A stretch of DNA of 6,077 nt from Clostridia bacterium (GTDB lineage Bacteria > Bacillota > Clostridia > Saccharofermentanales > UBA5734). The notes beneath the pieces were generated by a model. It did not search any database and was not told the origin of the DNA. It worked only from the letters and a program-made list of their open reading frames with translations. The translations under genes and the position numbers were made by a program. Every line of letters begins with the position of its first letter. The first letter of the stretch is position 1. Positions 1 through 5,668 of the stretch are shown piece by piece. The stretch is taken from contig RZZF01000117.1 in the NCBI GenBank assembly GCA_009929975.1, positions 1-6,077 of the forward strand, read 5' to 3'.

Positions 1-46
1 TCCAGAGCCACAATCTGGCACTCTAACCAACTGAGCTAATCCCACC
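1..46 (-). tRNA. tRNA-His (anticodon GTG), 3' part cut by the window edge
   Basis: Read on the minus strand from position 46, the sequence folds as the 5' part of a tRNA. It has an 8-nt acceptor strand GGTGGGAT, linker TA, D-stem GCTC/GAGT around AGTTGGTTA, then anticodon stem CCAGA/TCTGG around loop TTGTGGC. The anticodon GTG (plus-strand positions 9-11) decodes histidine codons. The acceptor strand is one base longer than the usual seven, which fits the extra G at position -1 that histidyl-tRNA synthetase recognises in tRNA-His. The variable region, T arm and 3' acceptor strand lie outside the window, so it cannot be seen whether CCA is encoded or whether more tRNA genes follow. Confidence 0.95.
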
Positions 47-53
47 ATATCAC

Positions 54-71
54 TGCCTTCCCGCAAAGGCA
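54..71 (-). other. Small hairpin in the tRNA-His precursor leader
   Basis: TGCCTT (54-59) and AAGGCA (66-71) form a 6-bp inverted repeat around a 6-nt loop. It lies between the predicted transcription start (about 73) and the mature tRNA 5' end (46), so it would sit at the extreme 5' end of the precursor removed by RNase P. No T-tract follows on either strand, so it is not a terminator. Its function is unknown and it may be chance. Confidence 0.3.
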
Positions 72-79
72 CGAACAGA

Positions 80-108
80 ATTATATGGTACAGTCCGGGG
101 CTTGTCAA
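80..108 (-). promoter_or_regulatory. Perfect-consensus housekeeping promoter for tRNA-His
   Basis: On the minus strand, TTGACA (103-108) is followed by exactly 17 bases and then TATAAT (80-85). Both hexamers match the sigma70/sigma-A consensus at every position with the optimal spacer. The predicted start of transcription is near position 73, about 27 bases before the mature tRNA 5' end at 46. Such a strong promoter is expected for a stable RNA gene. Confidence 0.92.
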
Positions 109-143
109 GCACGATTATTTCAACACCGGCCAACCGATCGGGC

Positions 144-172
144 TTCTGTTGTCAGCGACGGCGGGGTATACT
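144..172 (+). promoter_or_regulatory. Possible promoter for the GNAT gene
   Basis: A good -10 hexamer TATACT (167-172) lies 31 bases before the GNAT start codon. The best-spaced -35 candidate is TTCTGT (144-149, 17-base spacer), which matches the consensus poorly. Transcription would start near 179 and give a leader of about 25 nt holding the ribosome binding site. The intergenic stretch 47-203 would then carry divergent promoters, with the tRNA promoter much the stronger. Confidence 0.35.
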
Positions 173-190
173 GTGATCAGATGATCTACC

Positions 191-196
191 AGGAGG
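191..196 (+). promoter_or_regulatory. Ribosome binding site of the GNAT gene
   Basis: AGGAGG at 191-196 is a full Shine-Dalgarno core 7 bases before the ATG at 204. This supports that start codon over internal ones. Confidence 0.85.
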
Positions 197-203
197 CCAC
201 CTC

Positions 204-779
204 ATGCAAAACCCGGAACCGACCCGCTATCTTCCCCTGCACAGTTCGCGCATCGATCTGACCGCGCTGGTCGAGCAGGATCTTGATCAGCTTCAGTCTT
301 TTTTTCAGGATATGGCATCGCTCTACTATTATATCCCGACGACGGCCCGTCCGCTGAACCGCCTACAGCTGAGAAAGCTGCTCGATGACTGGAATGACGG
401 GACGGAAAGTTTTGTTTTCGCGGTCCGCCACGCCGGACAACTGATCGGTCTGGTCAATCTGGACGGTCTGGATTGGACGAACAGCCACGCGGAAATCGGG
501 ATCGCCCTGACCAGTCCCGACGCGCGCGGCCAGGGTCTCGCGGCGGAGGCCTTGCGGCTTCTGATGGGTTACGCCTTTCATGAACTCGGTCTGCAGCGTC
601 TCTGGGCTCGCGTCATTGAAGATAACCGCGCGTCGATCCGGCTGTTTGAACGGGCCGGATTTCAACCGGAGGGGCGCCTGAGAGAGCATGTCCTGCGTGG
701 CGGGCAGAACCGTGACATGCTGATTTACGGGCTTTTGCGAGATGAATTCAGTTGCCAAGACCTGGACGCAATGCTATGA
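204..779 (+). CDS. GNAT family N-acetyltransferase (RimJ/RimL-like)
   Basis: This 191-residue protein has the size and layout of single-domain GCN5-related acetyltransferases, which move an acetyl group from acetyl-CoA to an amine in the cytoplasm. The acetyl-CoA pyrophosphate-binding motif A is intact: R108-G-Q-G111-L-A113 fits (Q/R)xxGx(G/A) at the start of the central helix. Motif B follows as N141-RASIRLFERAGF, with the Asn and the AGF turn typical of the RimJ/RimL branch. Residues 14-100 form the N-terminal strands and helices (FVFAV, LIGLVNLDG, AEIGIAL). RimJ/RimL enzymes acetylate protein N-termini, but relatives act on polyamines, antibiotics or amino acids, and nothing here fixes the substrate. 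The next gene starts 50 bases downstream, and the last 28 bases of this gene carry what looks like that gene's promoter. I see no terminator after it, so some read-through into the phosphofructokinase gene is possible. The family is certain; the role is unknown. Confidence 0.93.
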   Translation: MQNPEPTRYLPLHSSRIDLTALVEQDLDQLQSFFQDMASLYYYIPTTARPLNRLQLRKLLDDWNDGTESFVFAVRHAGQLIGLVNLDGLDWTNSHAEIGIALTSPDARGQGLAAEALRLLMGYAFHELGLQRLWARVIEDNRASIRLFERAGFQPEGRLREHVLRGGQNRDMLIYGLLRDEFSCQDLDAML

Positions 780-780
780 T
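752..780 (+). promoter_or_regulatory. Promoter of the phosphofructokinase gene, extended -10 type
   Basis: TTGCCA (752-757, 5 of 6 consensus) is followed by a 17-base spacer and TATGAT (775-780, 5 of 6). The spacer ends in TGC directly before the -10 box (772-774), giving the extended -10 element TGn. The promoter lies inside the last codons and stop of the upstream GNAT gene. Transcription would start near 787 and give a leader of about 43 nt. This is read from sequence only; the good match and position make it convincing. Confidence 0.7.
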
Positions 781-818
781 ATCTTCGTTATGTTGACACA
801 TGAATACGCGATGATTCT

Positions 819-824
819 GGAGGT
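819..824 (+). promoter_or_regulatory. Ribosome binding site of the phosphofructokinase gene
   Basis: GGAGGT at 819-824 sits 5 bases before the ATG at 830, a strong and well-spaced site that fixes the start codon. Confidence 0.88.
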
Positions 825-829
825 AAATT

Positions 830-2077
830 ATGAGCAAATTGACAGGCAATGCAATTTTCGGGCAGTCCGGCGGACCAACTGCTGTCATCAATGCCAGCGC
901 GGCTGGTGTTTTTACTGAAGCCCTCAAGCAAACCGGTCATATTGACAAAGTCTACGGTGCGGCTAATGGCATCGTCGGCATTCTGAATGAGAATTTCTAT
1001 GATATCGGTCAGGAAGATCCGGCCGAATTGGAGCTGCTCAAGACCACACCATCCTCAGCCCTGGGCTCCTGCCGCTACAAACTGGCCAAGGCAGAGAAAG
1101 ACGATACCGATTATCGACGTCTGCTTGAAGTCTTCAGGAAATACAATATTCGCTATTTTTTCTATAATGGCGGAAATGACTCCATGGATACCTGCAACAA
1201 GATATCTAAATTCCTGCAGAAGGAAGGATATGAATGTCGGGTCATGGGCGTTCCCAAGACGATAGACAATGATCTTTACGGTACGGACCACTGCCCTGGC
1301 TTTGCCTCTGCCGCCAAATATATCGCGACGACAACCATGGAAGTCTATCTTGATGCCCGCGTCTACGACACCGGCATGATTACCGTCATCGAAGTCATGG
1401 GCCGGCATGCTGGATGGCTGACTGCCTCCACGGTTCTGGCCGCTCACAAAGGACACGGACCTGATCTCATCTATCTGCCTGAGGTTGATTTTGATATTCA
1501 GACCATGCTCAGCGATGTCCGCCGGATTTATGAGAAAAACAAAAAGGTCATTATCGCTGTTTCGGAAGGTGTTCAGACCAAGGAAGGCCTGTTTATTCCG
1601 GAACTCGTCGGCGAAGTCTCGGTTGACGCTTTCGGCCATAAGCAGCTGGGTGGAACCGCGACTGTACTCGCGAATTACCTCAAGGAGCAGATCGGCTGCA
1701 AAGTTCGTGGTATCGAGCTGTCACTGATGCAGCGCTGTGCCGCGCATCTGGCCTCAAAAACCGATGTCGAGGAATCATTCCTGGCCGGCCAGACCGCCGT
1801 TCGTTGCGCGGTGGATGGCATGACCGACTTCATGGTGGGTTTCCAGCGTCCGGAATCAGGCCCGTATCAGTGCGAAATCAAACTGATTCCGCTTGATGAG
1901 GTGGCGAATACTGAGAAAAAAGTTCCGCGCGATTGGATCAATGAGGCCGGCAACTTTGTTCTGAAACCCTTTATTGATTACGCGCTTCCGCTGATTCAGG
2001 GAGAATCCCTGGTGGCGATCGAAGACGGGCTTCCCCGCTTCGCTGAACTGAAAAAGGTCAAGGTCATCAATCCGTAA
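830..2077 (+). CDS. pfp: Pyrophosphate-dependent 6-phosphofructokinase (PPi-PFK)
   Basis: This 415-residue cytoplasmic enzyme interconverts fructose 6-phosphate and fructose 1,6-bisphosphate. With pyrophosphate as donor the reaction is reversible, so it can serve both glycolysis and gluconeogenesis and saves ATP. Family motifs appear in order: the N-terminal GQSGGPTAVIN (11-21), GGNDS (114-118), PKTIDND (142-148) with catalytic Asp146, MGRHAGW (190-196), SEG (245-247) and GGTATVLANYL (274-284). Two positions set the donor type. Asp117 replaces the Gly of ATP enzymes (E. coli Gly104), and Lys143 replaces Gly in PGTIDND (E. coli Gly124); both are hallmarks of PPi use. Asn116 stands where many enzymes have a metal-binding Asp (E. 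coli Asp103), a variant I associate with clostridial-type PPi enzymes. At 415 residues it is longer than ATP-type bacterial PFKs (about 320), as usual for this branch. It appears to be transcribed from its own promoter and ends at a strong terminator. ATP use cannot be excluded without assay. Confidence 0.95.
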   Translation: MSKLTGNAIFGQSGGPTAVINASAAGVFTEALKQTGHIDKVYGAANGIVGILNENFYDIGQEDPAELELLKTTPSSALGSCRYKLAKAEKDDTDYRRLLEVFRKYNIRYFFYNGGNDSMDTCNKISKFLQKEGYECRVMGVPKTIDNDLYGTDHCPGFASAAKYIATTTMEVYLDARVYDTGMITVIEVMGRHAGWLTASTVLAAHKGHGPDLIYLPEVDFDIQTMLSDVRRIYEKNKKVIIAVSEGVQTKEGLFIPELVGEVSVDAFGHKQLGGTATVLANYLKEQIGCKVRGIELSLMQRCAAHLASKTDVEESFLAGQTAVRCAVDGMTDFMVGFQRPESGPYQCEIKLIPLDEVANTEKKVPRDWINEAGNFVLKPFIDYALPLIQGESLVAIEDGLPRFAELKKVKVINP

Positions 2078-2101
2078 ATCGATCCGCTTCAGACAAGATT
2101 G

Positions 2102-2135
2102 CACCCGGTCAGAAAGACTGACCGGGTGTTTTTTT
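2102..2135 (+). terminator. Rho-independent terminator of the phosphofructokinase gene
   Basis: CACCCGGTCAG (2102-2112) pairs perfectly with CTGACCGGGTG (2118-2128), an 11-bp GC-rich stem with an AAAGA loop, followed by seven T (2129-2135). It starts 25 bases after the PFK stop codon. On the minus strand the bases after the stem are CAATCTTGTC, with no T-tract, so it should work only rightward. The stem also contains the stop codon of the convergent flavin reductase gene. Confidence 0.96.
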
Positions 2136-2816
2136 GCGTCTGCGCGGCGCTCGTGATGTCTGACGCCGGTTCGATCTGCCTGATGTCCTGCCCTGTTTCG
2201 GCTGATCAGGAACCTGCCGGTGTGCCATGCGCCGCGACAGGACATCCGGTGCGGCGACGGAATAGCCAAAAAAGCCGAGCATACGGCCAAGCGCATAATA
2301 TTGGCCATGTGAATAAGCGACGAGCCCTGCCTCTTCCAGCGCCAGGCGATCGCTCTGGTCAAATAAAACAGGATCCGCTTCCACCGCGACCACTTCAGCG
2401 AGAAAGCAGTCATGGCTGCCCAGAGGGATGCACTGGCGAACCCGGCAGGATAAAGTCAATGGACTCTGGCGTACGGCCGGCGCGAAACGCATGCCCTCAG
2501 CCGGTATCGCATCCAGCTGGCAGGCTGCGAATTTATCGAGGTCTCTCCCCGAACGGACGCCGCAGAAATCTGTGGCTTTAAGCAACGTATCGTTGACCAG
2601 ATTGATCACGAACTCACCGCTTTGGCTGATCAGTTCATGGGAAAGGCGCGACGGGCGGATGGAGATTGACACCATCGGCGGATCTGAACACACCGTTCCG
2701 GCCCAGGCGATCGTCAGCAGATTCGGACGGCTGTCTTTCGTCTGACATGAAACCAGGACAACCGGCACCGGCGCGAGCAAAACGGAAGGCTTGAGAATTC
2801 GCTTGTCGGCTGTCAT
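2109..2816 (-). CDS. Flavin reductase-like (flavoredoxin-type) FMN-binding protein with basic C-terminal tail
   Basis: Residues 1-187 of this 235-residue protein match the flavin reductase-like split-barrel fold. They include the N-terminal proline/valine strand (PVPVVLVSC), PNLLTIAWAG (31-40), the PPMVSISIRPSRLS segment (46-59), GEFVINL (67-73), CGVRSGRDLDKF (85-96) and the closing GRMLGFFGYSV (177-187). Such proteins bind FMN and pass electrons from NAD(P)H or partner redox proteins; the partner is not evident here. Family members of this type usually end about where the core ends. Here 48 more residues follow, with 14 Arg/Lys, 2 acidic residues and no predicted fold. The last eight codons run through the opposing PFK terminator, and the stop lies in its stem. 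The ATG overlaps the stop of the preceding alkyltransferase gene (ATGA), with GGAGGA 5 bases upstream inside that gene, so translation is probably coupled. The fold is confident; the tail may be real or the result of loss of an earlier stop. Confidence 0.9.
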   Translation of the reverse strand: MTADKRILKPSVLLAPVPVVLVSCQTKDSRPNLLTIAWAGTVCSDPPMVSISIRPSRLSHELISQSGEFVINLVNDTLLKATDFCGVRSGRDLDKFAACQLDAIPAEGMRFAPAVRQSPLTLSCRVRQCIPLGSHDCFLAEVVAVEADPVLFDQSDRLALEEAGLVAYSHGQYYALGRMLGFFGYSVAAPDVLSRRMAHRQVPDQPKQGRTSGRSNRRQTSRAPRRRKKTPGQSF

Positions 2817-3934
2817 GCTTCCTCCGATCCCTGGTGGCCGGACTCTGCCAGCCAGGCAAACTCATGGTTGAGCAGATATTCTTTGATTTCAATTCCGCTG
2901 CTGAATCCGGTCAGACGCCCGTCGTTCCCGATCACACGATGGCACGGGACGATCAGCGGCAGAGGATTAGCGCCGCAGGCATGGCCGACCGCGCGTGCCA
3001 ACGTCCTGCCGGCCTGTTCATCATCCGGCCGGATTCGCCGGGCAAGATCTGAATACGATCGCGTCTGGCCATAGGGGATCTCTGACAATTGGCGCCAGAC
3101 GGTGTTCTGAAAGGAACTGCCCGTCGCTTCAAGTTGGACCGGAAGATCAAAGTCAAACCGCCGGCCGGCAAAATATTCCGCCGCCTGCCGGGCCGCGGCC
3201 ACCGGTGCCGCCGGGGTCAGCTGCGAATGGATGACTCCCCGTTCGTCTGTCTTGCGCCGCAGCTCATCAACCGGCAGCAGCCGGCCCGTCTCATCGGTCA
3301 ATTCAAGCATATTCAGAGTTTCCTGCAGCCAGTCGTCTTTGGCAGGCTGCCGTTCATGGACAAAATCGGCCGATACAATGGCGTCCTGACCGCCAAGAAT
3401 CGCAAACAATCCTTTCTCAAACGGAACAACCGCATAGCCGAATGAAGGATAGCATGGCCGGTAGAGGACATAGATCATCACAGTCTGCTGTTTCTGTATC
3501 CCCTCTTGTGGATCCGACTGGTTGATTGACGCGACAAACTGCCAGCCATCCGCGCTGAGAATCATCTGCATCCGCTCCTGAGCGGCCTGGTCAAGACGCC
3601 ATTCCAGGCTGTAGTACTGACTGTCAGTCAACGCCTGGCGGATCATGGCCCTCAGGCCCTGGTCGGCTGCCTGCTCCGGCAAAATCGACAAAATGACCAG
3701 CAGCGCATGCCGGCTGAACCCTGGCAGCCGCTGAAAACCGGCGGCAAGCAGAATTTTCTCATCAGGTGATCCATCGTGCACCAGCCACGCGTCACCGTCA
3801 CAACGGCCGATAAAGGTGCGGAGCTGACCGCTGATATCCGCGAGCGGACGATCTGCGTCAAACCCGGGACAGCCGCGCAATCTTGCGGCATCTGCGATAC
3901 GAAGCGGCTGAATGCGTAGTTCGTGATCAGACAT
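2813..3934 (-). CDS. GNAT-like domain fused to O6-alkylguanine-DNA alkyltransferase (Ogt/MGMT type)
   Basis: This 373-residue protein is about twice the usual length of an alkyltransferase (about 160-180). The C-terminal half is a clear methylated-DNA-[protein]-cysteine S-methyltransferase, which removes alkyl groups from O6 of guanine in DNA by irreversible transfer to its own cysteine. It shows EYFAGRRFDFDLP (253-265), FQNTVWRQLSEIPYGQTRSY (275-294), RAVGHACGANPLPLIVPCHRV (314-334) with acceptor Cys331, then GNDGRLTGFSSG. Arg314 matches the base-flipping arginine of the family, and Tyr294 lies at the conserved tyrosine. Residues 163-240 fit its N-terminal RNase H-like subdomain. Residues 1-160 look like a GNAT fold: LRIADAARL near the start, a strand-helix ILPEQAADQGLRAMI at 83-97, and a final helix and strand ending GWQFVAS. 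The acetyl-CoA loop is degenerate, with no RxxGxG, so acetyltransferase activity is doubtful. The start has GGAGG 6 bases upstream and lies 3 bases after the lipoprotein stop. The alkyltransferase call is firm; the N-terminal domain is an inference. Confidence 0.92.
   Translation of the reverse strand: MSDHELRIQPLRIADAARLRGCPGFDADRPLADISGQLRTFIGRCDGDAWLVHDGSPDEKILLAAGFQRLPGFSRHALLVILSILPEQAADQGLRAMIRQALTDSQYYSLEWRLDQAAQERMQMILSADGWQFVASINQSDPQEGIQKQQTVMIYVLYRPCYPSFGYAVVPFEKGLFAILGGQDAIVSADFVHERQPAKDDWLQETLNMLELTDETGRLLPVDELRRKTDERGVIHSQLTPAAPVAAARQAAEYFAGRRFDFDLPVQLEATGSSFQNTVWRQLSEIPYGQTRSYSDLARRIRPDDEQAGRTLARAVGHACGANPLPLIVPCHRVIGNDGRLTGFSSGIEIKEYLLNHEFAWLAESGHQGSEEA
2821..2826 (-). promoter_or_regulatory. 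Ribosome binding site of the flavin reductase gene
   Basis: On the minus strand, a GGAGGA-type site lies about 4-5 bases before the ATG at 2816, within the last codons (Glu-Glu-Ala) of the alkyltransferase gene. It supports the ATGA start/stop overlap as the true junction. Confidence 0.8.
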
Positions 3935-3937
3935 CCG

Positions 3938-5668
3938 TTACCTCCCGCCGGATAACCGGCTCAACTGGCGATTCAACTGGTCCAGCCATAAAAGCAGATC
4001 CGGGTTTTCATCCGGGTTCTGCGCACCCTCTGCTTCTTCCGGATCAGACGGGCCGGAATCGATCGGAGCCGGAGCCGCAGCCGGTTCTTCCCTGCGGCTT
4101 TTCACCCATTGCTTCCATGAGTTGGTCAGCATCGTCTCAGTGACACCGGCTGGCAGTTCTTCAGATTGAATCATGACAGAGGCCTGCTCCAACCGTGGCT
4201 GAAGCAGTGCCAGCATTGATCCGTCCAACTGACGCCTGACCATCATATTCCAGACCGCCTCACTCTGAACAACAGGAAAATATCCTTCATACAGCTGGAT
4301 TCGGCTCTGCAGAATCAGGGCGGCAGGATCTGTTGCCAGCAGCAAGGCCAGCTGACCAGCCAGAACCGGTTCTTCACTTTGCCTGCTGACCGCAAGATAA
4401 CGCGGACTGACCGGTAGTGGTGCCGTGGTCTGATCCGGTCTCTGTGTACCACCGGCCTCATCATCCCCTGAATCGGGTATATGGAATCCGGCCGGCGCGA
4501 GCATCGCGATCGCCCTGGACTCGCTCTGGCGGGTCCAGCGGGTCAGGTGGGCTGAATCATCAAACCAGAGCACAGTTCTGCCAGATCGCGTCTCAGCATG
4601 CTCCAAGCCGGCCTGAGCCAACTGCTGGTCGTCAAGATGATGAACACCCAGACCGGACAGCGAATAATCAGTCAGCCACTGCCAGGTCTCAAGCATCGCC
4701 GGATGATCAATCTTCCATTGATCCCCGCTCCCGGCCATCCAGCCCAGTGCCGCGTCGAATTGCGATGGCAGCCAGAGCAGCAGATGTTCTTCATTCGCCA
4801 ATACAAACTTCGACTGGTCAAAACGCTGCTGTCTGGCCTGTTGCGGCCAACTTTGCATTTGTTCGAACAGTTCAGCCGTCAGGTGTTGATCCGTTCGGAC
4901 CAGTTCATCGGCGATGGCCCGGCTCAACTGGAAAAAGTCAGGCCAGTTCATATCATCGCGCGGCAGATCAATCCCGGAATCTGTAAATAATAACGGATTC
5001 GCGAAAAGCAGTGGCGTTGATACCAGATACGGCAGACCATGGTTGCCGGTTTCAGCGGCAGATTGCGCCAGCAGGCTGGCATAGACCCTGTCACTGACCA
5101 GCATATCCGCGTCAGACATGAGATTGGTCATATCCATCAGGTGTTCTTTTATGACCGTCAGATTCGCAGAATCGAGGTACAGCAGATCCGGCAGCGAGGC
5201 TGACGCGATCCAGCGCCGCAGCTGGTCATCCGTCGCGCCAAGGTCAAACGAGACAGGTTCCAACGTCAACGCAAGCGGCGCGTCATAAACTCGCAGATCA
5301 TCCAGGGTCAGGGAAATCGCGGACAGTCGTTCTTCAGCGATGGTCAGGCGGCCGCTGCGGTTCGCGAGAAAATACAGCCGCAGGAGTTCCAGCGCGTCCG
5401 ATCCGATCGGCAGAGCGACCGACAGATGTCTGGGCCGGTCGGTCAGATCAGCAGAAAATCCAGCGGGTGGTTCGGTTGCGGACGAATCGTCAGAGGGTCT
5501 TGTCTGTGATATGAGTTCAGGGAATACCAGATGACCGGCCGGCCGGCAGGCTGTCATGAGCAGACAAAGGCTTGCCAGTAGCAAAACGAGGATCCCGCGG
5601 CCGGATAAAGACTTGCGGCAGCGGGATTGCCCTGTCCGGCACAACGTACGGTTATACCATATCATCAT
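3938..5668 (-). CDS. Extracytoplasmic lipoprotein resembling ABC-transporter solute-binding protein
   Basis: From the ATG at 5668 the product is 576 residues. A basic n-region (CRTGQSRCRKSLSGR) precedes a hydrophobic stretch GILVLLLASLCLLMTA and a lipobox cysteine, LMTAC, at residue 41, so the mature protein should be lipid-anchored outside the membrane. The mature part resembles family 1 (sugar-type) solute-binding proteins: LPDLLYLDS (159-167), GLPYLVSTPLLFANPLLF (211-228), MNWPDFFQLSRAIADEL (240-256), and near the C-terminus YLAVSRQSEEPVLAGQLALL with YEGYFPVVQSEAVW, the usual closing part. After about residue 525 comes a Pro/Ala/Glu/Asp-rich linker, then a short amphipathic segment DLLLWLDQLNRQLSRL. 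It is longer than typical binding proteins (about 400-450), and no permease or ATPase gene is adjacent, so the ligand is unknown. The start is uncertain: a TTG at 5686 would extend it by six residues and ATG 5665 would shorten it by one. None has a good Shine-Dalgarno site, which suggests coupling to folA, overlapped by 17 bases. Confidence 0.85.
   Translation of the reverse strand: MMIWYNRTLCRTGQSRCRKSLSGRGILVLLLASLCLLMTACRPAGHLVFPELISQTRPSDDSSATEPPAGFSADLTDRPRHLSVALPIGSDALELLRLYFLANRSGRLTIAEERLSAISLTLDDLRVYDAPLALTLEPVSFDLGATDDQLRRWIASASLPDLLYLDSANLTVIKEHLMDMTNLMSDADMLVSDRVYASLLAQSAAETGNHGLPYLVSTPLLFANPLLFTDSGIDLPRDDMNWPDFFQLSRAIADELVRTDQHLTAELFEQMQSWPQQARQQRFDQSKFVLANEEHLLLWLPSQFDAALGWMAGSGDQWKIDHPAMLETWQWLTDYSLSGLGVHHLDDQQLAQAGLEHAETRSGRTVLWFDDSAHLTRWTRQSESRAIAMLAPAGFHIPDSGDDEAGGTQRPDQTTAPLPVSPRYLAVSRQSEEPVLAGQLALLLATDPAALILQSRIQLYEGYFPVVQSEAVWNMMVRRQLDGSMLALLQPRLEQASVMIQSEELPAGVTETMLTNSWKQWVKSRREEPAAAPAPIDSGPSDPEEAEGAQNPDENPDLLLWLDQLNRQLSRLSGGR
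3941..3946 (-). promoter_or_regulatory. Ribosome binding site of the GNAT-alkyltransferase gene
   Basis: On the minus strand the sequence reads GGGAGG, then TAA (the lipoprotein stop), CGG and ATG. The Shine-Dalgarno site therefore overlaps the end of the upstream gene, with 6 bases to the start codon, typical of a tightly packed operon. Confidence 0.82.

Noticed and set aside
299..305. Run of seven T inside the GNAT gene as a slippage (phase-variation) tract
   Set aside because: Seven T is within chance, encodes a plain Ser-Phe-Phe stretch, and the frame is intact across it.
793..798. TTGACA as the -35 box of a second phosphofructokinase promoter
   Set aside because: No -10-like hexamer lies 16-18 bases downstream; that position falls on the ribosome binding site. 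The extended -10 promoter at 752-780 explains expression better.
1055..1639. Open frame of 194 codons on the minus strand, antisense to the phosphofructokinase gene
   Set aside because: It lies wholly inside a clearly conserved gene, has no Shine-Dalgarno site that I can see, and its product resembles no family. It is a by-product of GC-rich codon use.
2102..2128. Terminator hairpin as a bidirectional terminator for both converging transcripts
   Set aside because: On the minus strand the stem is followed by CAATCTTGTC with no U-run, so it should not stop leftward transcription intrinsically. No other leftward terminator was found.
4417..4986. Open frame of 189 codons on the plus strand opposite the lipoprotein gene
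   Set aside because: The product is low-complexity Ser/Pro/Arg-rich with no family motifs, and lies opposite a gene with a good signal peptide and recognisable domain pattern.
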